A stretch of DNA of 20,670 nucleotides from JAWUWD01 sp034112085 (GCA_034112085.1 JAWUWD010000048.1:1-20670); one strand, 5' to 3'; positions 1 through 7,339 are shown, counted from the first letter of the stretch. Notes: a model not told the origin generated them from the sequence alone. Translations and numbers: made by a program.

Positions 1-362
1 CTATTACCATTCTCTGATGCAGTGAAATTACCCGCAGTGATCACAACAGCTACTAGCTTATTGATACTCTCTTCGATAATCAAGTTAATGGTGATAGGGA
101 TCTTTGAAATTTCTATGGAAGCCATAGTGTTTTTGTACCCAATGAAGCTGGCTTGAAGTTGGTTAACACCTTCTTCAAAGGTCTCAAAAGCGAATTCACC
201 ATTGATATCTGTCGATGCTCCATCGTAGCTTCCTAAGACCATGACATTAGTACCGATCATTGGCTCCCCTTTCTCATCAGTGACCATTCCTGATATTTTA
301 GTTTGCGCTTGCAATGTAACTGTGCTGATGATCAATAGTAAGGTTAGAGTAAATCGCTTCAT
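1..362 (-). CDS. TonB-dependent receptor, N-terminal part only (cut by window edge)
   Basis: Reading the minus strand from the ATG at 360-362 gives 120 codons open to the left edge. The product starts with a signal peptide (MKRFTLTLLL, then a hydrophobic stretch ending near LQAQ). A carboxypeptidase-regulatory-like (CarbopepD_reg) domain follows, with the typical G-x-V-T-D-E-x-G-E-P-x-x-G-x-N-V and S-T-D-I-N-G-E-F patterns. It then enters a plug-like start (AVVITAGNFTASE), which is how outer-membrane TonB-dependent receptors of Bacteroidota begin. The family imports iron chelates, vitamins or oligosaccharides through a 22-strand barrel powered by TonB; the substrate cannot be judged from this fragment. 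The plug opening looks more like iron/cobalamin-type receptors than SusC, but that is a weak inference. Start choice: the ATG directly precedes the signal peptide. Confidence 0.88.
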   Translation of the reverse strand, partial: MKRFTLTLLLIISTVTLQAQTKISGMVTDEKGEPMIGTNVMVLGSYDGASTDINGEFAFETFEEGVNQLQASFIGYKNTMASIEISKIPITINLIIEESINKLVAVVITAGNFTASENGN

Positions 363-540
363 GTCCGTTTCTTTTTCTGTGTTTGACATTACAAACATGC
401 AGCGCAAAGACTTCTTTAGAAAATAAGCTTTACCGAACTGTAGAAAGAGTAGGATGAACTGTTAAATACTTATGAATTAGTCTAGATTGGTATTGAAAGC
501 ACGTTTTGAGAGAGACCATAAATAGATTAGACTAATAGAT

Positions 541-897
541 ATGAAGCGTTCAGCAAACATAGAAGTCCAAAAATTCTTAGAGGAAATTGATTTATTAGAC
601 ACTGAGAAAGCTCAGACTCTCTATACCCTAAGAGAATTGATATTGACATACTATCCAGAGACCGAAGAGAATAAAATGTATGGTGGCATTATCTTCTCGG
701 TAGGTAAGGAACACTTTAGTGGTCTATTTATGTATGCAAGCCATGTATCTATAGAATTTGGAAAAGGATATCTAATGTCTGATCCAAATGGGATACTAGA
801 AGGCGGTGGAAAATTTCGTAGGCATATAAAAATTAAGTCCCATGAAGAGATCACTAATAAATGTGTAGACTTCTTTGTCAAACAGTCTCTGCAATAA
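541..897 (+). CDS. DUF1801-like small protein
   Basis: A 118-residue soluble protein whose whole length resembles DUF1801 (YdhG-like fold). The landmarks are an N-terminal helical part (VQKFLEEI, LYTLRELIL), then a conserved Y-P-E-T-E-E-N-K-M-Y-G-G segment, F-S-x-G-L-F-M-Y and a C-terminal glycine-rich K-F-R-R-H-I-K-I-K motif. Members are small alpha/beta proteins. Some have been described as frataxin-like or iron-handling, but the biochemical role is not settled. There is no signal peptide or membrane segment. The ATG at 541 is the only sensible start and lacks a clear Shine-Dalgarno sequence. The DUF4442-like gene follows 53 bases later on the same strand and may be co-transcribed. The gene is divergent from the TonB-receptor across a 178-base gap in which I found no consensus promoter. 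Confidence 0.75.
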   Translation: MKRSANIEVQKFLEEIDLLDTEKAQTLYTLRELILTYYPETEENKMYGGIIFSVGKEHFSGLFMYASHVSIEFGKGYLMSDPNGILEGGGKFRRHIKIKSHEEITNKCVDFFVKQSLQ

Positions 898-950
898 CTA
901 AATTGGGAATTAATAATGATCCATTATCAATCTTTAACTAGTAAGTCCCC

Positions 951-1469
951 ATGTACGCTACGCTCTCTTCATTTTTTGAGAAATTTCTCAAACCGAAAAC
1001 CATCTTCAAACACGGATTTAACCTATCCCCTATGTATCGCAGGAGTACTGGACGAATCTATTTTGTATCAGATGATCTCTTAGAAGTAAAAATAAAAATT
1101 CCTTTGAGCTACAAAAACAGAAATTTTGTAGGCACTATTTTCGGTGGTAGTCTATCTTCCGCTACTGATCCTATATTCATGATTCAACTGATGTATATTC
1201 TAGGCAAGGATTACGTAGTTTGGGACAAAGGATCTACCATCAAGTTTAGAAGACCAGCGGATCAAACTGCTCATGCAAAATTCACTTTCAATGGAGAAGA
1301 GATTAATCAAATCAAAAATGACATTGCTCAGAACAAAGAAATTGATTTGATCAAAAAAATGGCTATCACTAATAAAGATGGATCCATCAAATTCGCAGAA
1401 TTGAATAAGACGATTTACATAGCAGATAAAGAATATTACAAAGAAAAAAGAAGTTCTAAGAAGGCATAA
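951..1469 (+). CDS. DUF4442-like hot-dog fold protein (possible thioesterase)
   Basis: A 172-residue protein resembling DUF4442, a hot-dog-fold family related to acyl-CoA thioesterases. Features that fit are N-P-M-Y-R-R-S-T-G-R early on, the long beta-rich middle, the helix-capping stretch F-V-G-T-I-F-G-G-S-L-S-S-A-T-D-P (around residues 60-75), and a final strand region with K-x-x-R-P-A. In hot-dog thioesterases the G-G-x-x-x-x-x-x-D segment starts the central helix, so an acyl-thioester substrate is plausible but unproven. The lysine-rich tail (KEKRSSKKA) is probably disordered. There is no signal peptide. The gene lies 53 bases after the DUF1801-like gene and is convergent with the gene ending at 1507, with 37 bases and no visible terminator hairpin between them. 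Confidence 0.7.
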   Translation: MYATLSSFFEKFLKPKTIFKHGFNLSPMYRRSTGRIYFVSDDLLEVKIKIPLSYKNRNFVGTIFGGSLSSATDPIFMIQLMYILGKDYVVWDKGSTIKFRRPADQTAHAKFTFNGEEINQIKNDIAQNKEIDLIKKMAITNKDGSIKFAELNKTIYIADKEYYKEKRSSKKA

Positions 1470-1506
1470 CATTTACTTCTCTTTGACTGAGATAGTATTC
1501 AACACA

Positions 1507-2157
1507 TCATCTAGAACAAGCACCCATGATTTCTAAATATTGAGGTTTAGTATCCAATGCGATACTTGCTACTTCTATAAAATCTATTACCCAAGTATTC
1601 ATCACATCAAACGCAGCGTCTCTTTTTTTTGTACTATTATGAGCTTCTCCATCTTCTTTCAATTGTTCATTGAGAAGTCTCTCAACGGACTTCATATTAT
1701 CTAACCCTTGACATAGTATTGCATCATCCAGCCCAACTTTGTCAAGGGCCTTCTTTTGGTCAATAGTACTCTGAAGTAGCCTGTTATAAAAGTCTTCTAC
1801 CTGCTTCATCCAGCCAAATAGAGAAAATGACTTAATTTCGACATTCCACAATACTTGTATGACTTCTGGTAAGTCTTTCAAAGCAATACGTGCCAATCTT
1901 AGGTGTTTCAGATAATTGATATTGGCATTTGCTCTCGCTTCAACTAGGTCATCTGTAATAAACTGCTGTGCTCCATACTCTCTTACTTGAATACGGTGAA
2001 GAGTATCTGCTTCTTCATAAAGTGTCCTTCCAGACTTTATAGTATTATCATCATAACCATACTTGTTCAATGCCTCCTTAATCACCGAATTTCGAAGTGC
2101 ATGGTCTATCGCGTTGTGCGCAAACAACAGTCTACTCTCAATTGTACAATCTTTCAT
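1507..2157 (-). CDS. Helical protein of unknown function in DUF3606 operon
   Basis: A 216-residue, apparently all-helical soluble protein; I do not recognise the family with confidence. Visible features are long amphipathic segments with regular charge spacing (for example LLNEQLKEDGEAH and FYNRLLQSTIDQKKALDKVGL), a conserved-looking S-F-S-L-F-G-W-M-K stretch, and a Cys near each end. No catalytic motif, signal peptide or membrane segment is evident. The pattern suggests a four-helix bundle, but the H/E metal ligands of ferritin-like proteins are not obviously present, so I do not call it a ferritin. It is the last gene of a minus-strand operon, starting 30 bases after the stop of the second DUF3606-like gene. 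It is therefore probably transcribed from the repeat-bearing promoter region at about 2601-2740. Its partners suggest a stress-related role, which is inference only. Confidence 0.6.
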   Translation of the reverse strand: MKDCTIESRLLFAHNAIDHALRNSVIKEALNKYGYDDNTIKSGRTLYEEADTLHRIQVREYGAQQFITDDLVEARANANINYLKHLRLARIALKDLPEVIQVLWNVEIKSFSLFGWMKQVEDFYNRLLQSTIDQKKALDKVGLDDAILCQGLDNMKSVERLLNEQLKEDGEAHNSTKKRDAAFDVMNTWVIDFIEVASIALDTKPQYLEIMGACSR

Positions 2158-2187
2158 AAAAGTCCATTGAAGAATCTCATGCTCTTT

Positions 2188-2406
2188 CTATTTCTCATTG
2201 GACTTATCTTTAGCTGCGTTAATCATAACTATAAACTGCTGTATATTCTCCAACTTGGTTCCGACTTCCTTAGCAGCAATGAGTAACTCTTCCCGACTAC
2301 ACTTGAACTTATAACACCAGTAGTTTATCTCCCAATTGTTTTCGGCATCAAGGTATTTTGGATCTTCAGCTCCCATCTTTAGATTATAGTGATCTGAGGT
2401 CATCAT
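2188..2406 (-). CDS. DUF3606-like small protein (second paralogue)
   Basis: A 72-residue protein matching the DUF3606 pattern: E-I-N-Y-W-C-x-K-F-x-C-S-R-E-E-L-x-x-A-x-x-E-V-G-T-x-x-E-N-I-Q-Q-F-I. DUF3606 proteins are tiny helical proteins, often near stress-response genes, with no established biochemical role. The start codon at 2404-2406 overlaps the stop of the preceding paralogue (ATGA-type 4-base overlap), which implies translational coupling. The lysine-rich tail (AAKDKSNEK) is extra relative to the core domain. The alternative, a random short ORF, is unlikely because its aligned core W, C, L, VG and E positions are shared with the neighbouring paralogue. Confidence 0.72.
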   Translation of the reverse strand: MMTSDHYNLKMGAEDPKYLDAENNWEINYWCYKFKCSREELLIAAKEVGTKLENIQQFIVMINAAKDKSNEK

Positions 2407-2600
2407 TTTGATTGTTTTTCATTCAAGTAATTTGAAATCAACTCAGGATTCGCTCCTACTTTACTTTCTGCCTTTATTAATTCAATAATGGTGCACTTTA
2501 GTTGAGCAGCCCAATACAACCTATCTTCGGCTGTAAATTCCTTTTCGGATAGAGAATCAATCTGAGTGTCGGATAATAATTTCGTCATAACTTTTGCCAT
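2403..2600 (-). CDS. DUF3606-like small protein (first paralogue)
   Basis: A 65-residue protein with the same core as its neighbour: F-T-A-E-D-R-L-Y-W-A-A-Q-L-K-C-T-I-I-E-L-I-K-A-x-S-K-V-G-A-N-P-E-L-I-S-N-Y-L. It is the first gene of the operon DUF3606-like / DUF3606-like / unknown helical protein, and its stop overlaps the start of the next gene. Two starts are possible: the one at 2600, and an internal Met at residue 5; I keep the first. Upstream on the coding strand, about 50 bases away, lies the 22-bp tandem repeat array, a likely regulatory region. No Shine-Dalgarno sequence is seen. Domain assignment is by pattern recall, not search. Confidence 0.72.
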   Translation of the reverse strand: MAKVMTKLLSDTQIDSLSEKEFTAEDRLYWAAQLKCTIIELIKAESKVGANPELISNYLNEKQSK

Positions 2601-2649
2601 TCAAGTTTATATAAAACTAGGTATGATGGAGTGGAAATGTCTCACGAGA

Positions 2650-2727
2650 AACCGTGAATCTCAAAACAGAAAACCGTGAATCTCAAAACAGAAAACCGTG
2701 AGGTGAAAAACAGAAAACCGTGAAACC
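2650..2727. repeat. 22-bp tandem direct repeats upstream of DUF3606 operon
   Basis: Four adjacent units begin at 2650, 2672, 2694 and 2716. Each starts AACCGTGA, and the first three end ACAGAA. Units 1 and 2 are identical over all 22 bases, unit 3 differs in the middle (GGTGAA instead of ATCTCA), and unit 4 is cut to about 12 bases. The array lies 50-127 bases upstream of the operon start at 2600. A period of 22 bp is about two helical turns, which would place equivalent bases on the same face of the DNA. A further copy of the core occurs at 4908-4922. Confidence 0.9.
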
Positions 2728-2810
2728 AAATAATTAGATTGGTGAAAAGCCGGTTTCAGGGAAAATTAAAATGCTGTATTTTCGGTAGAATCTATAAAAA
2801 TAAATGCCAT

Positions 2811-4652
2811 TTAGACACTTAACTCTAGAAGAGAAATATCAATAATAAATGTAGCCCCATGATTTGGTACTGCATCGATTGACAGAATACCTGCGAAAGG
2901 AGCAAGTCTTGTTCTCATATTGCGTAACCCCATACTATCTTTTGGCAGACTGCTTGGGTCAAATCCTTTACCGTTATCTTCATAGCACAAATTGAGCAAT
3001 CCATCGTCATGACAAGACATGCTTATCGATAATGAGTCTGCTCCGCTATGTCTTAAGGTGTTAGTAACTAGTTCCTGAACTATATAATAAAGTGCTGTCT
3101 CTACTCCTTCTGGCAATCTTTTATTCAGGTTAGTAGAGGAGAATTGCGTTTGAATCTTATTTGTAGATTGTAGTGTTTCCAACAAATCCTGTAAGGCCTG
3201 CACCAATCCATACTTGGTCAAAACACTGGGTGCCAGGTTGTGAGCGATTTCTCTGGTCTCAATGATCGTTTCATTGAGCATTTCGTCAACCTTATCAAAC
3301 TTGTTGATATCAGCTCGGCTACTCTCATGGAACAGTTTAATGGCAGATAATTTAGCTCCTAGACGATCATGAAGATCCTCAGCGATTCGTTGCCGTTCTT
3401 GCTGTTGTCCTTCCATCATCGCATGCAATGATTGGATATCTTGTTCCTTTTGTAGACGAGTAACTTCCTGTTTGTGCAACTCATCTTCCTTATTACGCAG
3501 TTTTTTAATTACTTTCTGTCTCTGAAGGAACAATACAATAACAGCGACTGATAACAGCCCCAGCGAAAACAATACGATAAAAAGAATACGATTTAGGCTA
3601 GTTTTTTCTTGTGTTGCAATTTTTTGCAACTCTAATTCCTTTGTTGTTTTTTCCGTTTCATATTGCGTCTGCAATTCCGTTAGCTGACGAGATTTTTCTT
3701 CATTAAATACAGAGTCTCTGAGTTCATTATACTCTGCAAATAAAGTTGCAGCAGAATCTGCTTTCCCTAACTCCATATATACATTTACCATATTGTAAAT
3801 TATATGTAGATAATCTTCAGCATCAGAGATCTCTTTAGCAATTCCTTTACCTCGTTTATAAAATTTCAGACTTTGAGAAAAGTCTTTTTGTTTTTCTAGA
3901 GCACTTCCCATATTGAGATAAGTGACCATTACTCCTTTTTGATCATTGATTTGTTCTTTTATGAACAATCCTTGATTAAAATAATTAAATGCGTCTACAT
4001 ATTTTTTTTGATCAAAACTTATCGTTCCCAAATTGTTATATACTTTCGATAGACTAAGAGAATCTTCTAACTGTTTATATATATGCAATGCCGACAAATA
4101 TTCACTCTGCGCTTTTACTAATTGTTTCTGATCATAATCACGATGTGAGAAGATATTCCCAATCCCCAAATGTGTAGAAGCTAATAAATAGCCATTATTT
4201 ATATCAACTAACTCCTCCCTACATTGATAATAATAATCTAATGCTAGGGAGAAGTCTTTTTGGCTAAAAAAGAAATTGCCGAGATTTAAATAATTTTTCG
4301 TCAAACCAATAGAATTTTTACACTCTTCATTGATTTTGACTGACCTATAGTAATATTCTAGCGCAGCATTATTATCATACTTTGTGAAAAATAGTAAACC
4401 TAAGTTATTAAGTACATTCCCAACATTAGAAGAATCGTTTAAAGCTGTATATATTCTTAATGATTCATAATAACATTTCTCCGCGTTAGAGTACTGTCCC
4501 TTATTTTTGTATTTGATACCTTTTTTTCTATATACTTCTCCCAGTTCCTTTTGATTTTCATTGGAATATGCTTCTTTAATTCTATAAATAAGAGTGTCTT
4601 GGGCATGACTAAAATTGCTTATGCTACAAATCAAAAAAAGAAGTCGCTTCAT
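2811..4652 (-). CDS. TPR-containing sensor histidine kinase (NarL-partner type)
   Basis: A 613-residue membrane sensor kinase. A signal peptide (residues 1-18, ending SHA) is followed by a periplasmic array of about six TPR repeats (residues about 38-310, with recurring N-N-L-G and N-L-G-N motifs). A coiled linker, one membrane helix (about 355-376) and a second coiled coil lead to the HisKA_3 dimerisation domain with phospho-acceptor His428 in E-D-L-H-D-R-L-G. The HATPase domain keeps the N box (N531), G1 (D559, G561, G563) and G2 (G575), so it should be active. This architecture is common in Bacteroidota and pairs with LuxR-type regulators. It follows the small lipoprotein gene (53-base gap) and lies downstream of the regulator gene on the same strand. 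The ligand is unknown; TPR domains usually bind proteins or peptides. Confidence 0.92.
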   Translation of the reverse strand: MKRLLFLICSISNFSHAQDTLIYRIKEAYSNENQKELGEVYRKKGIKYKNKGQYSNAEKCYYESLRIYTALNDSSNVGNVLNNLGLLFFTKYDNNAALEYYYRSVKINEECKNSIGLTKNYLNLGNFFFSQKDFSLALDYYYQCREELVDINNGYLLASTHLGIGNIFSHRDYDQKQLVKAQSEYLSALHIYKQLEDSLSLSKVYNNLGTISFDQKKYVDAFNYFNQGLFIKEQINDQKGVMVTYLNMGSALEKQKDFSQSLKFYKRGKGIAKEISDAEDYLHIIYNMVNVYMELGKADSAATLFAEYNELRDSVFNEEKSRQLTELQTQYETEKTTKELELQKIATQEKTSLNRILFIVLFSLGLLSVAVIVLFLQRQKVIKKLRNKEDELHKQEVTRLQKEQDIQSLHAMMEGQQQERQRIAEDLHDRLGAKLSAIKLFHESSRADINKFDKVDEMLNETIIETREIAHNLAPSVLTKYGLVQALQDLLETLQSTNKIQTQFSSTNLNKRLPEGVETALYYIVQELVTNTLRHSGADSLSISMSCHDDGLLNLCYEDNGKGFDPSSLPKDSMGLRNMRTRLAPFAGILSIDAVPNHGATFIIDISLLELSV

Positions 4653-4705
4653 GCAGTAATATAAGGAGAAGCAATTTATGTATCTTTTTATTCGGATCTA
4701 TTTTA

Positions 4706-4840
4706 TCAATCCGCTCCTGCAGTTTCTTTTTGCACATCACCAGTAGTATTCTTTACAGTGATCTCTTCATCTTCACAAGCTCCTAAAGAAAGTATAGCAA
4801 CAAATACAAATGCGATTTTCAATAATTTTGCAGTTTTCAT
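4706..4840 (-). CDS. Tiny lipoprotein (44 residues) between regulator and kinase
   Basis: Reading the minus strand from ATG at 4838-4840 to TGA at 4706-4708 gives 44 residues. The first 22 form a textbook lipoprotein signal: MKTAKLLK, a hydrophobic core, then lipobox L-G-A-C with acylated Cys22. The mature part is only 23 residues, begins C-E-D-E-E, and is strongly acidic and threonine-rich. An acidic cluster just after the Cys resembles the surface-export signals described for Bacteroidota lipoproteins, so surface exposure is possible (inference). The gene ends 53 bases before the kinase start and is probably co-transcribed with it. I know no family for it. It may be a partner of the periplasmic TPR sensor or simply an unrelated lipopeptide. 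Confidence that it is real comes from the clean signal and lipobox and the absence of any competing gene. Confidence 0.72.
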   Translation of the reverse strand: MKTAKLLKIAFVFVAILSLGACEDEEITVKNTTGDVQKETAGAD

Positions 4841-4907
4841 AGTAGTATTATTTTTATGTGTGGAAATAATTTATCCAATAATACTAGGTGTTCAACTATT
4901 AAAAAAC

Positions 4908-4944
4908 ACAGAAAACCGTGAATTTTACTCAGTGAAAACAGGGA
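4908..4944. promoter_or_regulatory. Single copy of repeat core upstream of lipoprotein-kinase genes
   Basis: ACAGAAAACCGTGAA (4908-4922) repeats the junction sequence of the 2650-2727 array exactly. About 23 bases on there is a degenerate follow-up (GTGAAAACAGGGA at 4932-4944). It lies about 70 bases upstream of the lipoprotein start at 4840 and has the same orientation relative to the downstream gene as the array has to the DUF3606 operon. A regulator binding site is the natural reading; which protein binds is unknown. Confidence 0.5.
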
Positions 4945-4974
4945 TACGAAAAACCAGAAAAAAGGGAACAGAGC

Positions 4975-4999
4975 AACTAGAATTTGGTCAATTCTAGTT
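4975..4999. promoter_or_regulatory. Perfect 10-bp dyad (inverted repeat) between regulator and lipoprotein genes
   Basis: AACTAGAATT (4975-4984), a 5-base loop TGGTC, then AATTCTAGTT (4990-4999). It lies 48 bases past the stop of the response-regulator gene. On the minus strand the hairpin is followed by GCTCTG rather than a T-run, so it is not a classical intrinsic terminator. It could be an operator bound by a dimer or an RNA stem that separates regulator and kinase messages. Confidence 0.6.
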
Positions 5000-5046
5000 T
5001 GATTTCTGTGAAGAGATAAAAGAAATTAGTTGATGAGGTGATACAT

Positions 5047-5673
5047 TTAGGATATAAATCCCTCTTTCATCGAAATCTTGATTAGTTCAGATACATTCTT
5101 CGCCTCAAATTTCAAAAGTAGGTTTCTGCGATAAGTTTCAATCGTATGTTGACTGGCTACCACTTTCTCAGCAATTTCTACAGTAGTAAATCCATCACTT
5201 AAGAGTTCCAAGACAGCCTTCTCTTTGGTGGTTAACGTCACTCCATCAGAATGCCCGGCTCTCATATTATTGACCAGCGTATTTGTGACATCTTGTGAAA
5301 AGTAAGTCCCTCCAGTATTGATATGGTCAATAGCCAGTAGCAATTCCTTTTTTCCCGTATTTTTTAGGATATAGCCACTTGCTCCTACTTCGATTGCATT
5401 CTTAATGTACCCCTCTTTGTTATGCATTGACAAAATCAATACTTTCACTTTAGGGTATTGCTTACTAATCTTTTTGGTGGTTTGGAGTCCATCAAGTTCA
5501 GGCATATTGATATCCATCAAGACCAAGTTTGCCGATTCTTTCTTTAAATATTCAAGTACCTCTTTACCATTAGAAGCTGTTGCAACTATCTCAATATTAT
5601 CAACGTCACTGAGCAGTGCTGACATCCCTTCACGAATCATTTGATGATCATCCGCTAGAATAATTTTAGTCAT
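5047..5673 (-). CDS. Response regulator, NarL/LuxR type
   Basis: A 208-residue two-component regulator. The receiver domain (residues about 3-118) has the acidic pair D8-D9, phospho-acceptor D54 in L-M-D-I-N-M-P, S82 at the switch position and K104. A linker leads to a LuxR-type helix-turn-helix (about 145-206) with L-T-x-K-E, T-V-E-I-A-E-K and H-T-I-E-T-Y-R-R. It should bind DNA as a dimer once phosphorylated by the neighbouring sensor kinase, whose HisKA_3/HATPase type is the usual partner. Plausible targets are the dyad and repeats just downstream (4908-4999) and at 2650-2727, an inference from proximity. The gene is separated from the ATPase gene upstream by a terminator-like hairpin at 5721-5752. 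Confidence 0.93.
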   Translation of the reverse strand: MTKIILADDHQMIREGMSALLSDVDNIEIVATASNGKEVLEYLKKESANLVLMDINMPELDGLQTTKKISKQYPKVKVLILSMHNKEGYIKNAIEVGASGYILKNTGKKELLLAIDHINTGGTYFSQDVTNTLVNNMRAGHSDGVTLTTKEKAVLELLSDGFTTVEIAEKVVASQHTIETYRRNLLLKFEAKNVSELIKISMKEGFIS

Positions 5674-5720
5674 TGATTTGGGTGTTTTTTAAAGTCCATG
5701 AAAATAGTAGAACTCTTGTC

Positions 5721-5752
5721 AAAAAACGACTAACATTATTGTTTTTTTAGTC
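5721..5752 (-). terminator. Likely intrinsic terminator after the MoxR-type gene
   Basis: On the minus strand GACTAA (5752-5747) pairs with TTAGTC (5733-5728) across a 13-base AT-rich loop and is followed directly by GTTTTTT (5727-5721). It starts about 30 bases after the stop of the ATPase gene at 5783, the right place to end that transcript. The stem is short and the loop large, so strength is uncertain. Confidence 0.5.
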
Positions 5753-5782
5753 AATCAAGACTCAGTGAAAAGAAAACAAGAA

Positions 5783-7294
5783 TTACTGCAACTCTTCCGG
5801 AAAGTCATCCTCTGGCATTGAAAACATGCTACTTAGTAAATCTTTGAACTGCATTCCCTTCTCCAAAGGATGCTTACTTAGTAAACTATACTCTACAAGT
5901 GCATACAGGGCAAATTCCATCATGAAGTGCTGTTCATTGGCTGCTAAGTTGCTTTGATATTTCTTGATAAGGTCTTTAAGTCCTGGTATTTCCGCCAATG
6001 TTTTGGTGTATTCCTTTTCAGAATGATCTTGAAGTAAATCAACCATATTGCCTTTACCAAACCAATCGGTGATTTGCTGATATGGGTTGGTTTTCTGCTT
6101 GCGCATTTTTTCAGGATCGGGGAAGTAGTTCAGGAATTGTGTTCGAATAGCTTTACCTATCAAATTTTGAGCAACAATACCGGCTCCCTCCTGCTCTCCT
6201 TCGTATACTAATTCTATCTTTCCTGTGATCGCTGGGATTACTCCATTAAAATCAGAAATTCTAAGATTGACTTTAGATTCCTTGTTGATTAGACTTCTAC
6301 GTTCTGCGGCACTCATGAGATTTTCATAGGCAGATATAGTCAGACGCGCTGATACTCCACTCTTAGCATCTACATACTCACTAGCTCTGGCTTCGAAAGC
6401 AATCTGCTCGACAAGATTCTTCGCAAGTTCAAATTGAGTAACAACTTCCAGTTGTGCTTGATCCAATTGGGCCTCTTGATGGGTGATTTTTTTACTCAGC
6501 TCAATATCCTCAGGATAGTGTGTGATAATCTGGCTGTCTATCCTGTCTTTGAGGGGGGTGACTATACTTCCTCTATTAGTGTAGTCTTCAGGATTAGCTG
6601 TGAATACAAATTGAAGATCAAGTGGTAGTCGAAGCTTAAATCCACGAATCTGGATATCTCCTTCTTGTAGAATATTGAATAAGGCTACCTGAATCCTCGC
6701 TTGTAAATCTGGCAATTCATTGATAACAAATAATCCACGGTGAGCACGAGGAATCAGTCCATAATGAATCACTCGCTCATCTGAGTAAGGAAGCTTCAAA
6801 CTAGCTGCTTTGATCGGATCAACATCTCCAATCAAATCTGCAATAGACACATCAGGCGTAGCCAACTTCTCCGTATATCTCTCCTTTCTATATAACCAAG
6901 TAACAGGGGTGTTATCACCATGCTCAGCAATCTCATCTAGCGCAAATCTAGAAATCGGCTGCAGTGGATCATCATTTAGTGGCGCATCTTTCACAACAGG
7001 GATGTATTCATCCAATAGCTCGACCATCTGCCTAGCCATACGTGTTTTAGCCTGTCCTCTAAGACCCAAAAAATTGATATTGTGTTTTGACAGAATAGCT
7101 CTTTCCACATCTGGAATAACCGTATCCTCGTACCCCCAGATTCCCTCAAATACTTGTTCGCCACTTTGTAGTTTCGAAATTAAATTATCTCGTAGTTCAT
7201 CCTTAACTCCTTTTGACTGATAACCTGAGGATTTTAACATCCCAAGTGTATTTATCTTCAACAACTGCTCTTTTGACAAATCTTTATACTTCAT
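5783..7294 (-). CDS. MoxR / magnesium-chelatase-like AAA+ ATPase
   Basis: A 503-residue AAA+ protein. The Walker A motif is G77-L-R-G-Q-A-K-T84; the Walker B region is G-L-F-V-I-N192-E193-L-P-D; sensor 1 lies in T-A-N-P-E-D-Y (N234); and an arginine at about R251 follows T-P-L-K-D. The Walker B aspartate is replaced by Asn before the catalytic Glu. I recall N-E-L-P-D as characteristic of this subgroup, often labelled magnesium chelatase, so it is probably not a defect. A long C-terminal helical region (about 290-503) exceeds the AAA+ core. Such ATPases work with VWA proteins as chaperones that insert metals or remodel complexes, and the VWA partner gene ends 45 bases upstream. This organism need not make chlorophyll; the chelatase label reflects fold, not function. 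Confidence 0.85.
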   Translation of the reverse strand: MKYKDLSKEQLLKINTLGMLKSSGYQSKGVKDELRDNLISKLQSGEQVFEGIWGYEDTVIPDVERAILSKHNINFLGLRGQAKTRMARQMVELLDEYIPVVKDAPLNDDPLQPISRFALDEIAEHGDNTPVTWLYRKERYTEKLATPDVSIADLIGDVDPIKAASLKLPYSDERVIHYGLIPRAHRGLFVINELPDLQARIQVALFNILQEGDIQIRGFKLRLPLDLQFVFTANPEDYTNRGSIVTPLKDRIDSQIITHYPEDIELSKKITHQEAQLDQAQLEVVTQFELAKNLVEQIAFEARASEYVDAKSGVSARLTISAYENLMSAAERRSLINKESKVNLRISDFNGVIPAITGKIELVYEGEQEGAGIVAQNLIGKAIRTQFLNYFPDPEKMRKQKTNPYQQITDWFGKGNMVDLLQDHSEKEYTKTLAEIPGLKDLIKKYQSNLAANEQHFMMEFALYALVEYSLLSKHPLEKGMQFKDLLSSMFSMPEDDFPEELQ

Positions 7295-7339
7295 ACTTTA
7301 TAAGTAATCCTGATGGATTGTTTAAGCCTGCTACTCAGA

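Noticed and set aside
2650..2727. CRISPR array
   Set aside because: The 22-bp units are directly abutted with no unique spacers, and no cas gene is present; it is a tandem repeat.
4758..4997. Plus-strand 79-residue ORF with a hydrophobic stretch
   Set aside because: It is antisense to the small lipoprotein gene, covers the repeat and dyad region, and has no family resemblance; the hydrophobic part mirrors the lipoprotein signal.
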